This document shows, in pieces, positions 15,236 through 23,769 of a stretch of 42,616 nucleotides of DNA. The stretch covers positions 1 through 42,616 of the forward strand of contig JBIOEA010000020.1 in assembly GCA_044445605.1 (NCBI GenBank). Reading direction: 5' to 3'. The position numbers and the translations under genes are program-made. Every line of letters starts with the position of its first letter. Position 1 is the stretch's first letter. This DNA comes from CAWKDC01 sp044445605 (GTDB lineage Bacteria; Pseudomonadota; Gammaproteobacteria; JABCZS01). The notes beneath the pieces were generated by a model. It was not told the DNA's origin, made no database searches, and worked only from the letters and a program-made list of their open reading frames with translations.

Positions 15236-15292
15236 TTCTGACTCAGCGTGGAAGCCGGGACTTCCACACTGTGCCAGTTGCTCTTTTGGTGA
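15236..15292. repeat. 57-bp segment similar to the 3' end of prpD
   Basis: TTCTGACTCAGCGTGGAAGC, continuing through CTTCCACACTGTGCCAGTT, matches prpD 13328-13384 at about 48 of 57 positions in the same orientation. GTGGAAG...CTTCCAC within it is an inverted repeat that is imperfect in prpD. It may be a pseudogenised fragment of prpD or a dispersed repeat. Confidence 0.6.
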
Positions 15293-15314
15293 CCACCCGT
15301 ACATCAAGAAATAT

Positions 15315-15473
15315 TTATTGCTTTCCCTTCAAGTGCGAATAACTAAATTGGCGTACTCGCGTTAAATGTGTGTCTTGAATGTCATGCACGATGTGCATGA
15401 GATCCCAGGCATTAGCTAGTTGGCTGCTTTGCGCATGTTGTAAATGTTGCAGTGATTTCACATTATCGTTCAT
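15315..15473 (-). CDS. Small hypothetical protein, 52 residues
   Basis: A 52-codon ORF begins MNDNVKSLQHLQHAQSSQLA and ends HLKGKQ. It is hydrophilic and His/Gln-rich (six or more His), probably helical, with no membrane segment. Support for being a gene is a strong ribosome-binding site (CTAGGAGATGACAA) directly before the ATG and a candidate promoter (15536-15565) about 65 bases upstream. I do not recognise a family. It lies between ppsR and the LRR gene on the same strand. Confidence 0.6.
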   Translation of the reverse strand: MNDNVKSLQHLQHAQSSQLANAWDLMHIVHDIQDTHLTRVRQFSYSHLKGKQ

Positions 15474-15535
15474 TTGTCATCTCCTAGTTTTATTATCTTA
15501 CCTTCATCCAGAACAGCTTTGAGGTAAGTAAAAAG

Positions 15536-15565
15536 AGTATAGATGGACGAATGGAAAAGACGCAA
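15536..15565 (-). promoter_or_regulatory. Candidate promoter of the 52-residue gene
   Basis: TTGCGT (15560-15565) and TATACT (15536-15541) are 18 bases apart on the minus strand, just downstream of the ppsR stop. The predicted leader is about 55 bases long. Confidence 0.45.
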
Positions 15566-15589
15566 ATAAGGGTTCCTTATGGGGAGGGG

Positions 15590-16408
15590 TCAGCCGATTT
15601 TGCGCACCAGCTTCATTTCAGACACGATCCGGGTCGAGATTTCCTCCACGGATAACTCCGTCGTATCCAGCATAGGAATGTCATAGTGCTCAAAAATGGC
15701 CTTAGCCTGGCGGACTTCCCGTTCACATTGCCCAATCGTGCTATAAGACCCTTCGCGCCGCCGCTGAGCACGAATTTGCTGCAAACGACGTGGGTCAATG
15801 GTCAATGCAAAGCATTTTTTGGTGTAAGCACGTAAGGCCTTAGGTAGTTGGCCTTCCAAAAGATCGTCATCGGTGAGAGGGTAGTTAGCCGTGGCGACCC
15901 CATAATGGAGCGCGAGGTAGAGGGAGGTCGGGGTTTTACCGCTTCGAGAGACGCCAATGAGGATAACGTCGGCGGAATCGTAATAATTGGGGTTTAAGCC
16001 ATCATCGGTAGAGAGGGTATAGTTGATGGCCTCGATACGTTCATGGTATTGAGCGTTATCGTGCACGCCATGAGAACGGCCCTTTTCCCCACTGGCTTTG
16101 AGATTGAGTTCTTTTTCGAGTTCGGGAATAAAAACGCTGAACAGATCGATGGTCAGCCCATCATGCTGGGCAATGAGTTCGCGATATGTTTTATCAAGCA
16201 ATGTCATGAATACAATGGGTTTGTCACCTGAGATCTCTGCAATCTGATTGACCTCAGCCAACGCAGCTTCCGCTTTTTCAAGGCTATCAACGTAGGGAAT
16301 AGTATTATGTGAGAATTCGAGACCCGTGAACTGGGAAATCAGGCTTAAGCCTAATGTTTCAGCGGTAATGCCGGTTCCATCAGAAATAAAAAAAACATGA
16401 CGTTTCAT
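15590..16408 (-). CDS. ppsR: Phosphoenolpyruvate synthetase regulatory kinase/pyrophosphorylase
   Basis: PpsR (DUF299) inactivates PEP synthetase by ADP-dependent phosphorylation of a threonine and reactivates it by phosphate-dependent removal. The 272-residue protein starts MKRHVFFISDGTGITAETLG, the family hallmark. It carries the nucleotide-binding loop GVSRSGKTPTSLYLA (about 152-166) and the conserved YTKKCFALTIDP...RLQQIR block near 190-212. It is divergent from ppsA with 84 bases between starts, the conserved arrangement for this regulator and target. GGAG lies just upstream of the ATG at 16408. Confidence 0.96.
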   Translation of the reverse strand: MKRHVFFISDGTGITAETLGLSLISQFTGLEFSHNTIPYVDSLEKAEAALAEVNQIAEISGDKPIVFMTLLDKTYRELIAQHDGLTIDLFSVFIPELEKELNLKASGEKGRSHGVHDNAQYHERIEAINYTLSTDDGLNPNYYDSADVILIGVSRSGKTPTSLYLALHYGVATANYPLTDDDLLEGQLPKALRAYTKKCFALTIDPRRLQQIRAQRRREGSYSTIGQCEREVRQAKAIFEHYDIPMLDTTELSVEEISTRIVSEMKLVRKIG

Positions 16409-16492
16409 GGCTGCTCCTTAAAAAGGAATTATGCAACAACCTGTGCAGAATTTGGTACAATTATACTTCTTTATTTAAGTCTGGGGAAAAAG

Positions 16493-18847
16493 ATGTCTCA
16501 AAACGTACTGTGGTTCAATGAAATCCAACTAAGTGATATTGAGACAGTGGGGGGTAAAAATGCCTCATTAGGTGAGATGGTGCGCCATTTAAGTGAAGCG
16601 GGCGTGGATGTTCCCACGGGCTTTGCGACAACGGCTGACGCTTACCGACGTTTTCTTTCTCAATCGGGTTTGTCGGATACTATATATAAGCTTTTATCTG
16701 AGACTGATGTTGATAACATTCCTGCCTTACAAGCGGCTGGCAAAAAAATTCGGCAAGAAATTATAGACACGCCATTCCCTCCTGATTTCCAGAAAGACAT
16801 TGAAGTTTCCTACGAACAGTTATGCAAGCAATTAGGCGATGATTTTACGGTAGCAGTCCGTTCATCGGCGACGGCAGAAGATTTGCCCGATGCATCGTTT
16901 GCGGGGCAACAAGAAACGTTGTTGAACGTCCATGGTATTGCGGGTGTCATGACCGCCATCAAGATTGTGTTTGCATCATTATTCAATGATCGTGCGATTG
17001 CATACCGTGTGCATCAGAACTATTCCCATGAACACGTTGCCTTATCGGCAGGCATTCAGCAAATGGTGCGCAGTGATTTGGCCGCCAGTGGGGTGATGTT
17101 CACGGTCGATACAGAATCAGGTTTTGATAAAGTCGTGTTTGTGACGGCGAGTTATGGTTTAGGTGAAATGGTCGTGCAGGGTGCGGTGAATCCGGATGAA
17201 TTTTATATCTCCAAGCCTGCGTTAAAAAACAATAAGCATGCGGTGATCCGCAAAACACGCGGCAGCAAAGCGATTAAAATGATTTACGCGGATAATCAAC
17301 AAGAACGCGTTAAAATTGTTGATACAAGTGAAGCAGAGCAAATGAATTTTTGCGTGACGGATGAGGACGTGATGGCGTTGTCGCGTTTTGCAATGTCGAT
17401 CGAAGATCATTATAAACGTCCGATGGACATTGAGTGGGCGAAAGATGGGCGCACGGGCAAGTTGTATATTGTTCAAGCGCGTCCTGAGACAGTGACCTCC
17501 CGCGAAGGTCAAGTGATGCAGCGTTTTGAGCTGCTGGAAAAGGGCGATGTATTAACCGAAGGTCGTGCCATTGGCCAAAAGATTGGTCAAGGTGTAGCAC
17601 GCGTCATTGAACGTTTGGATCAGATGGAAAGCGTGCAAGTCGGTGATGTATTGGTCACGGACATGACGGACCCGGATTGGGAACCTGTGATGAAGCGTGC
17701 ATCGGCGATCGTGACAAACCGTGGTGGACGCACGTGTCATGCGGCGATCATTGCGCGTGAATTGGGTATTCCGGCGGTGGTGGGTTGCGGTAATGCGCTG
17801 GAAAAGATTCGTTCTGGCGAACAGATTACCGTATCGTGCGCGCAGGGTGACACAGGTTACGTCTATCGTGGCAATTTAAAATACACCGTTAAAGACATTG
17901 ACGTCGAGAAGATGCCAGCGATTCCCGTGAAGATCATGTTGAACGTAGGCAACCCTGATTGCGCGTTTGACTTCCAAAAATTACCGAATCACGGTGTGGG
18001 GTTAGCGCGGTTAGAATTCATCATTAACCGCATGATTGGGATCCATCCGAAAGCGTTATTGCATTTTGACACGTTGAATCCGAAGTTACAGGCGACGATT
18101 GCTCCGATGATTGCGGGTTATGCAAGTCCTCGTCAATTTTACGTGGATAAACTGAAAGAAGGTGTTGCGACGATTGCTGCGGCATTTCACCCAAAACCGG
18201 TGATTGTACGTTTGTCTGATTTTAAATCGAATGAATACGCCCATTTAGTAGGCGGCAAAGAATATGAGCCCACGGAAGAAAACCCGATGATTGGGTTCCG
18301 CGGCGCATCACGTTATGTGCATCCGCAATTTGAAGATTGTTTTGCGATGGAATGCGAAGCGATGAAAGCGGTGCGTGAAGACATGGGCTTTGACAATGTG
18401 GAATTGATGGTCCCATTTGTGCGCACGGTTGAGGAAGCGAAAGCGGTGGTGGATGTATTAGCGCGTCACGGATTGAAGCGTGGTCAACATGGCTTGCGTT
18501 TAATCATGATGTGCGAAATTCCATCCAACGCATTATTGGCTGAAGCATTTTTAGAACATTTTGATGGATTCTCGATTGGGTCGAATGATTTAACACAGTT
18601 GACGTTGGCGTTGGACCGCGATTCAGGATTGGTATCGAAGAGCTTTGATGAACGCAATCCTGCGGTGAAGATGTTGATTGAAGAAGCGATCAAGGTCTGT
18701 CGTCGTTTGGATAAATATGTGGGTATTTGCGGCCAAGGCCCATCGGATTATCCGGACTTTGCCCAATGGTTATTGGAGCAACAGATTGGCAGTATTTCGT
18801 TGAACCCTGATACCGTGGTTGAAACCTGGTTAAAGTTGGGTTCGTAG
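16493..18847 (+). CDS. ppsA: Phosphoenolpyruvate synthase
   Basis: PpsA makes phosphoenolpyruvate from pyruvate and ATP, giving AMP and phosphate, for gluconeogenesis. The 784-residue protein (E. coli has 792) has the N-terminal ATP-grasp domain (VGGKNASLGEMVRHL; VRSSATAEDLPDASFAGQQE), the swivelling phosphohistidine domain (GGRTCHAAIIARELGIPAVV) and the C-terminal PEP/pyruvate barrel ending in the CGQGPSDYP signature. The threonine next to the catalytic histidine (TCH) is the expected PpsR target. The frame is open back to 16397. ATG 16493, with TGGGGA 6 bases upstream, matches the family start. Confidence 0.97.
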   Translation: MSQNVLWFNEIQLSDIETVGGKNASLGEMVRHLSEAGVDVPTGFATTADAYRRFLSQSGLSDTIYKLLSETDVDNIPALQAAGKKIRQEIIDTPFPPDFQKDIEVSYEQLCKQLGDDFTVAVRSSATAEDLPDASFAGQQETLLNVHGIAGVMTAIKIVFASLFNDRAIAYRVHQNYSHEHVALSAGIQQMVRSDLAASGVMFTVDTESGFDKVVFVTASYGLGEMVVQGAVNPDEFYISKPALKNNKHAVIRKTRGSKAIKMIYADNQQERVKIVDTSEAEQMNFCVTDEDVMALSRFAMSIEDHYKRPMDIEWAKDGRTGKLYIVQARPETVTSREGQVMQRFELLEKGDVLTEGRAIGQKIGQGVARVIERLDQMESVQVGDVLVTDMTDPDWEPVMKRASAIVTNRGGRTCHAAIIARELGIPAVVGCGNALEKIRSGEQITVSCAQGDTGYVYRGNLKYTVKDIDVEKMPAIPVKIMLNVGNPDCAFDFQKLPNHGVGLARLEFIINRMIGIHPKALLHFDTLNPKLQATIAPMIAGYASPRQFYVDKLKEGVATIAAAFHPKPVIVRLSDFKSNEYAHLVGGKEYEPTEENPMIGFRGASRYVHPQFEDCFAMECEAMKAVREDMGFDNVELMVPFVRTVEEAKAVVDVLARHGLKRGQHGLRLIMMCEIPSNALLAEAFLEHFDGFSIGSNDLTQLTLALDRDSGLVSKSFDERNPAVKMLIEEAIKVCRRLDKYVGICGQGPSDYPDFAQWLLEQQIGSISLNPDTVVETWLKLGS

Positions 18848-18858
18848 TTAGCAGTAAT

Positions 18859-18946
18859 CGGAGAGGGAGGGATTCGAACCCTCGGTACGAGGTTATCGTA
18901 CAACGGTTTTCGAGACCGTCCCATTCAGCCTCTCTGGCACCTCTCC
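18859..18946 (-). tRNA. tRNA-Ser (anticodon CGA)
   Basis: Read on the minus strand, an 88-nt class II tRNA folds as follows. The acceptor GGAGAGG pairs with CCTCTCC. The anticodon stem ACGGT/ACCGT encloses the loop CTCGAAA (anticodon CGA, reading UCG). A long variable arm follows, then the T arm GAGGG-TTCGAAT-CCCTC and discriminator G. The 3' CCA is not encoded: the next bases are ATTA. It is convergent with ppsA. Confidence 0.95.
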
Positions 18947-19011
18947 GTGGGGCGTATAGTACTATGTTCGTCGTGCGGCGTCTATATTTATGTCGACGGG
19001 TTTTTTGCTAT

Positions 19012-19040
19012 TTGTAGCCAAGCCAACTTTCTGTTATAGT
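19012..19040 (+). promoter_or_regulatory. Promoter of the pyrG run
   Basis: TTGTAG (19012-19017), a 17-base spacer and TATAGT (19035-19040) lie about 30 bases before the pyrG ATG. It is the only convincing promoter seen for the tightly packed genes that follow. Confidence 0.6.
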
Positions 19041-19069
19041 GACATCTTCCCCAAAGACAAGGAACATTC

Positions 19070-20722
19070 ATGACGCAATATATTTTCGTGACGGGTGGGG
19101 TCGTCTCGTCGCTCGGAAAAGGCATTGCGGCGGCATCGCTGGCAGCCATATTAGAGGCGAGAGGGCTCAAGGTAACGCTTCTCAAGCTAGATCCCTACAT
19201 TAACGTGGATCCAGGCACGATGAACCCGCTTCAGCACGGGGAAGTCTTCGTCACCGAAGACGGAGCAGAAACAGACCTCGATCTCGGTCATTACGAGCGC
19301 TTTGTCCGCACCAAGATGTCCAAAAACAACAACTTCACGGCCGGCCAAATCTATTGGGAAGTCCTCCAGCGCGAACGTCGCGGCGACTATCTCGGCAACA
19401 CCATCCAAGTCATTCCTCATATTACCGATGCCATTAAAGAACGCATCGAGCGCGGCGCAAAAGGCGCTGACGTCGCGATTGTGGAAATCGGCGGCACGGT
19501 GGGCGATATCGAATCGCTGCCTTTCCTCGAAGCAATTCGTCAAATGAGTCTCATGCATGGCCGTAACAACACCTGCTTCATTCATTTAACCCTCGTTCCT
19601 TACATGCACACGTCAGCTGAAATTAAAACCAAGCCGACACAGCATTCCGTGAAAGAATTACGTTCCATCGGTATTCAGCCCGACGTCGTGATTTGCCGCG
19701 CATCTGAGCCGCTGCCCGATTCCGCGCGCGAAAAGATTGCACTGTTCACGAACGTCGAAAAACGTGCCGTGATCACTTCATACGATGCGGATACGATCTA
19801 TCGCATTCCTGAAGTATTGCATCGTCAAGGTCTTGATGCACTCATCGTGGAAAAGTTTGGCTTGAAAGCGAAAGAGGCCGATTTAACCGAATGGCAAGAT
19901 GTCGTGAGAGGCTTAACCGAGCCGCAAACGAAAGTCACGATTGGCATTGTGGGTAAATACATTGATTTAGCGGATTCTTATAAATCATTGATCGAATCGT
20001 TGCTGCATGCGGGCATTCAAACCAAAACTAAAGTGCAAATTGAATATATCGATGCACAATTATTGGAAGAAGAGGGCGTTGCTGCGCTAACATCACTCAA
20101 TGGTATTTTGGTTCCCGGAGGTTTTGGCAAACGCGGTGTGGAAGGCAAAATCAAGGCCGTTCAATACGCGCGTGAAAACAAAGTGCCCTATTTAGGCATC
20201 TGTTTAGGGATGCAAGTGGCCGTGATTGAATTTGCGCGTCATAAAGCAGGGTTTATCGATGCGAATTCAACAGAATTTGATAAACAAACCAAGCATCCTG
20301 TCGTTGCGCTGGTGAGCGAGTGGGTCAATGCACAAGGCGTGAAAGAAACGCGTGAAGAAGATGGACAATTGGGTGGCACGATGCGCTTGGGTGCACAGCC
20401 TTGCCAAATTGAGCCGAACACATTAGCGCGTAAGATTTATGGTCAAGACACTATTGCTGAACGTCATCGTCATCGTTACGAAGTGAACGCTGAATGGACG
20501 AACGCACTTGAAACCGCTGGATTAACCTTCTCTGCCTATTCAAAAGAAGGGCATCTGGTTGAAATGGTCGAGTTGAAAGATCATCCCTGGTTTGTCGCTG
20601 TACAGTTCCATCCTGAATTCACTTCGACGCCACGCGATGGTCACCCATTATTCACAGCATTCATTGAAGCGGCAAAGCAATTTCAGAAAGAGAAATTGCA
20701 AGAAATGGAGAAAACCTCATGA
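19070..20722 (+). CDS. pyrG: CTP synthase
   Basis: PyrG aminates UTP to CTP using ATP and glutamine. The 550-residue protein has the N-terminal synthase domain (FVTGGVVSSLGKGIAAASLA; LDPYINVDPGTMNPLQHGEVFVTEDGAETDLDLGHYERF) and the C-terminal class I glutamine amidotransferase domain. That domain has the nucleophile in GICLGMQ and the His-Glu pair in QFHPEFTS. ATG 19070 has AAGGAA 6 bases upstream. The stop overlaps the kdsA start (ATGA), which begins an operon-like run to rpoS. Confidence 0.97.
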   Translation: MTQYIFVTGGVVSSLGKGIAAASLAAILEARGLKVTLLKLDPYINVDPGTMNPLQHGEVFVTEDGAETDLDLGHYERFVRTKMSKNNNFTAGQIYWEVLQRERRGDYLGNTIQVIPHITDAIKERIERGAKGADVAIVEIGGTVGDIESLPFLEAIRQMSLMHGRNNTCFIHLTLVPYMHTSAEIKTKPTQHSVKELRSIGIQPDVVICRASEPLPDSAREKIALFTNVEKRAVITSYDADTIYRIPEVLHRQGLDALIVEKFGLKAKEADLTEWQDVVRGLTEPQTKVTIGIVGKYIDLADSYKSLIESLLHAGIQTKTKVQIEYIDAQLLEEEGVAALTSLNGILVPGGFGKRGVEGKIKAVQYARENKVPYLGICLGMQVAVIEFARHKAGFIDANSTEFDKQTKHPVVALVSEWVNAQGVKETREEDGQLGGTMRLGAQPCQIEPNTLARKIYGQDTIAERHRHRYEVNAEWTNALETAGLTFSAYSKEGHLVEMVELKDHPWFVAVQFHPEFTSTPRDGHPLFTAFIEAAKQFQKEKLQEMEKTS

Positions 20723-21534
20723 AGCTATGCCATTTCGAAGTAGGTAATGATTTGCCCTTTTTCTTGATTGCAGGGCCCTGCGTCATAGAAAGTGAAGCGC
20801 TCGCGATTGAAACCGCGGGTTTGCTGAAGGAAATGACAGCCGCATTAGGCATTCCTTTTATCTACAAATCCTCCTTTGATAAAGCGAACCGTTCTTCAGC
20901 GGACAGTTTCCGTGGCCCTGGCATGGAACAAGGCTTAAAGATTTTAGAAAAAGTGAAAGCGCAAATTGGCGTACCCATATTGACGGACGTGCACGAATAC
21001 ACACCGCTCCATGAAGTCGCGAGTGTTGTTGACGTGCTACAAACGCCTGCGTTTTTATGCCGCCAAACTGATTTTATTCAGAACGTGGCGAAAACGAATA
21101 AGCCCGTGAACATCAAGAAGGGTCAGTTTTTGGCACCGTGGGACATGAAGTTTGTCCTGGAAAAAGCGAAAGCGACGGGCAATCAAGCGATCATGGCCTG
21201 TGAACGTGGCGCATCGTTTGGTTATAACAATTTGGTATCGGATCCGCGTTCATTAGCGGTGATGAAGGATTTTGGATGTCCGGTTGTATTTGATGCAACG
21301 CATTCGGTGCAGTTGCCAGGCGGACAAGGTTCAGTGTCGGGTGGGCAGCGTGAATTTGTGCCCGTCTTGGCGCGTGCTGCGATAGCCGTGGGTGTAGCAG
21401 GTATATTCATGGAAACGCATCCTAATCCTTTAAAAGCATTAAGCGACGGCCCGAACGCATGGCCGCTCGATCAAATGCGTGAATTATTGGAATGCTTAAA
21501 AGCATTGGATGGTGTAGCGAAATCGTTTGGGTGA
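20719..21534 (+). CDS. kdsA: 3-deoxy-D-manno-octulosonate 8-phosphate synthase
   Basis: KdsA condenses phosphoenolpyruvate with arabinose 5-phosphate to form KDO 8-phosphate for the lipopolysaccharide inner core. The 271-residue barrel shows the family blocks: FLIAGPCVIESE near 14-25, YKSSFDKANRSS near 50-61, GPGMEQGLKIL, TDVHE, QTPAFLCRQTDF, and FDATHSVQLPGG near 190-201. It overlaps pyrG by four bases and is followed by eno eight bases after its end. Its presence implies a Gram-negative outer membrane with KDO-containing LPS. Confidence 0.96.
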   Translation: MKLCHFEVGNDLPFFLIAGPCVIESEALAIETAGLLKEMTAALGIPFIYKSSFDKANRSSADSFRGPGMEQGLKILEKVKAQIGVPILTDVHEYTPLHEVASVVDVLQTPAFLCRQTDFIQNVAKTNKPVNIKKGQFLAPWDMKFVLEKAKATGNQAIMACERGASFGYNNLVSDPRSLAVMKDFGCPVVFDATHSVQLPGGQGSVSGGQREFVPVLARAAIAVGVAGIFMETHPNPLKALSDGPNAWPLDQMRELLECLKALDGVAKSFG

Positions 21535-21541
21535 GGAAGTG

Positions 21542-22792
21542 ATGGCACGAATTGAATCGGTAAAAGCGCGCGAAGTATTAGATTCTCGCGGCAATCCAAC
21601 TGTCGAAGCAGACGTGGTGATAGCAGGCGTGATGGGGCGAGCGATTGTGCCGTCAGGTGCATCCACCGGTTCCCGTGAAGCGTTGGAATTACGTGACCAT
21701 GACAAGTCCCGATACGGCGGCAAAGGCGTATTGAAAGCGGTTGAAGCGGTGCACAACGTGATTGCACCTGCACTCATGAATCAAGAAGGCATGACGCAGT
21801 CATCGCTGGATAAATTGCTCATCGAATTAGACGGTACGGAAACAAAATCCCATTTAGGCGCTAATGCATTGTTAGCGGTGTCCATGGCGTTTGCTAAAGC
21901 GGCCGCGGCGCAAGCCAATCAGCCCTTGTTTGCCTATTTTGGCGATTTGATCGGCAACAAGCAATATTCGATGCCGATGCCGATGATGAACATCATCAAT
22001 GGCGGCGCACACGCTGATAATAATGTGGACATCCAAGAATTCATGATCATGCCGATTGGCGCAAAGACTTTTGCGGAACGGTTGCGTTACGGTGCTGAAG
22101 TCTTTCATGCGCTGAAATCATTATTGAAAGCAAAGGGCCTGAACACGGCTGTGGGCGACGAAGGTGGTTTTGCACCGGACTTACCCGCCAACCATGCAGC
22201 CATTGAAATTATCCTGAAAGCGATCGAGAAAGTAGGTTTTGTGGCTGGCAAAGACGTGAGCCTGGCGTTAGACATGGCGAGCACGGAGTTTTACAAAGAT
22301 GGCTTGTACCATTTAGCCTCCGAGAACCGTTCACTGACAGCGGAGCAGTTAACAGACCTCCTGGACGTGTGGGTCAGGGATTATCCGATTATCAGCATTG
22401 AAGATGCGATGGCGGAGAACGATTGGAAGGGCTGGGCGCACTTGACGAAGCAAATAGGCTCGCGAGTCCAGTTAGTGGGTGACGATTTATTCGTGACAAA
22501 CACGGCTATCCTTGAAAAAGGGATAGAAGAAGGCGTAGCGAATGCTATATTAATTAAGCCTAATCAAATTGGCACAGTGACTGAGACGCTGAATGCGATT
22601 GTGATGGCGAAGAAGGCGAAGTACGGTGTGGTGATATCGCACCGGTCGGGTGAAAGTGAAGACACGACGATTGCCGATTTGGCGGTGGGAACAGATGCTG
22701 GTCAAATCAAGACAGGCTCGTTGTGCCGCAGTGACAGGATGGCGAAGTACAATCAGTTGTTGAGGATTGAGGAACAGCTCCGTCTCTTTTAA
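21542..22792 (+). CDS. eno: Enolase
   Basis: Enolase interconverts 2-phosphoglycerate and phosphoenolpyruvate, in glycolysis or, with PpsA, gluconeogenesis. In many gammaproteobacteria it is also part of the RNA degradosome. The 416-residue protein carries AREVLDSRGNPTVE at the N-terminus, SGASTGSREALELRD, the catalytic VGDEGGFAPDL, metal ligands in ISIEDAMAENDW and VGDDLFVTN, the signature LIKPNQIGTVTET, and SHRSGESED near the C-terminus. ATG 21542 follows GAGGAAG; an in-frame start 15 bases earlier overlaps kdsA and is less likely. Confidence 0.97.
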   Translation: MARIESVKAREVLDSRGNPTVEADVVIAGVMGRAIVPSGASTGSREALELRDHDKSRYGGKGVLKAVEAVHNVIAPALMNQEGMTQSSLDKLLIELDGTETKSHLGANALLAVSMAFAKAAAAQANQPLFAYFGDLIGNKQYSMPMPMMNIINGGAHADNNVDIQEFMIMPIGAKTFAERLRYGAEVFHALKSLLKAKGLNTAVGDEGGFAPDLPANHAAIEIILKAIEKVGFVAGKDVSLALDMASTEFYKDGLYHLASENRSLTAEQLTDLLDVWVRDYPIISIEDAMAENDWKGWAHLTKQIGSRVQLVGDDLFVTNTAILEKGIEEGVANAILIKPNQIGTVTETLNAIVMAKKAKYGVVISHRSGESEDTTIADLAVGTDAGQIKTGSLCRSDRMAKYNQLLRIEEQLRLF

Positions 22793-22811
22793 CGTAGGGA
22801 AGCACCTTTCT

Positions 22812-23087
22812 ATGAAATGGATTGTCATTGGCCTCATAGCCTTAATCATGCTCCAAGCGACCTTATGGGTAGGCCAGGGTGGTTTATTTGATTTCTTACA
22901 CTTGAAGCAAGCGGTAAACGTGCAATTGCATGATAATCAGGCATTATTATCACGTAATGGTGCGCTGACAGCAGACGTCGCGGATTTAAAAGATGGGGTT
23001 GAGGCGATTGAAGAGCGAGCTCGGAACGAAATGGGCATGATCAAGCCTGGCGAAATATTTTATCAAGTAGGCAACAAGCATGAGTGA
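22812..23087 (+). CDS. ftsB: Cell division protein FtsB
   Basis: FtsB is a bitopic divisome protein that pairs with FtsL and FtsQ to activate septal peptidoglycan synthesis. The 91-residue product has a short cytoplasmic start, one membrane helix (IVIGLIALIMLQATLWVG), a coiled coil (QLHDNQALLSRNGALTADVADL) and the diagnostic tail ERARNEMGMIKPGEIFYQV. ATG 22812 aligns with the family start; an upstream in-frame ATG lies within eno. The position between eno and ispD is the common gammaproteobacterial arrangement. The stop overlaps the ispD start by eight bases. Confidence 0.95.
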   Translation: MKWIVIGLIALIMLQATLWVGQGGLFDFLHLKQAVNVQLHDNQALLSRNGALTADVADLKDGVEAIEERARNEMGMIKPGEIFYQVGNKHE

Positions 23088-23769
23088 GCCTAAGTATTTT
23101 GCGATTATTCCGTCGGCGGGTTCGGGTTCACGGATGCATGCCAAACTACCAAAACAATATTTGCCGTTAAATGGCAAGCCTATTTTGGCGCACACCTTAG
23201 CGCATTTATCCGCGGTTCCATTTTTTTCAACCATGATGTTAGTGTTATCTGAGCATGACACGCGCGGTTCAGTCATTGCGCATCCTTTTGACAATGTTAA
23301 AACGGTGATTGGTGGGGAACGACGTGTCGATTCCGTGCGTAATGGGCTGCGCGCGCTGGAAGGGATAGCAAAGCCGGACGATTGGGTATTTGTGCATGAT
23401 GCAGCACGCCCATTGATTTCTGTGCAAGCACTCATGGCATTGAAAGATGCTTTAGTGAATGAGCCCGTGGGAGCGATTTTGGGGGTACCTGTCCGCGACA
23501 CGCTTAAAAAGTGTGATTCAAGCGGTGTGATTGAAAGAACGGTTGATCGCAAGCAACTCTGGGCGGCGCAAACACCGCAAGCATTTCGTTATGGTATTTT
23601 GGTCAAAGCGCTCAGTGATGAGTCGCAAGCCTTCACGGACGAGGCATCGGCTATTGAGCATTTAGGTTTAACCGTGCATATGGTTGAGGGGAGTATCACG
23701 AATTTCAAAATTACTTTCCCCGAAGATTTACGATTAGCGGCAGCGTTGTTGAGTAAGGAGTTGGCATGA
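23080..23769 (+). CDS. ispD: 2-C-methyl-D-erythritol 4-phosphate cytidylyltransferase
   Basis: IspD joins CTP to methylerythritol 4-phosphate in the non-mevalonate isoprenoid pathway. The 229-residue Rossmann-like nucleotidyltransferase has the CTP-binding loop PSAGSGSRMHAKLPKQYL (about 11-28) and the blocks VHDAARPL near 106-113 and RKQLWAAQTPQAFR near 153-166. It follows ftsB with an overlap and itself overlaps ispF by four bases, so the two sequential-pathway enzymes are probably co-translated. Confidence 0.96.
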   Translation: MSEPKYFAIIPSAGSGSRMHAKLPKQYLPLNGKPILAHTLAHLSAVPFFSTMMLVLSEHDTRGSVIAHPFDNVKTVIGGERRVDSVRNGLRALEGIAKPDDWVFVHDAARPLISVQALMALKDALVNEPVGAILGVPVRDTLKKCDSSGVIERTVDRKQLWAAQTPQAFRYGILVKALSDESQAFTDEASAIEHLGLTVHMVEGSITNFKITFPEDLRLAAALLSKELA

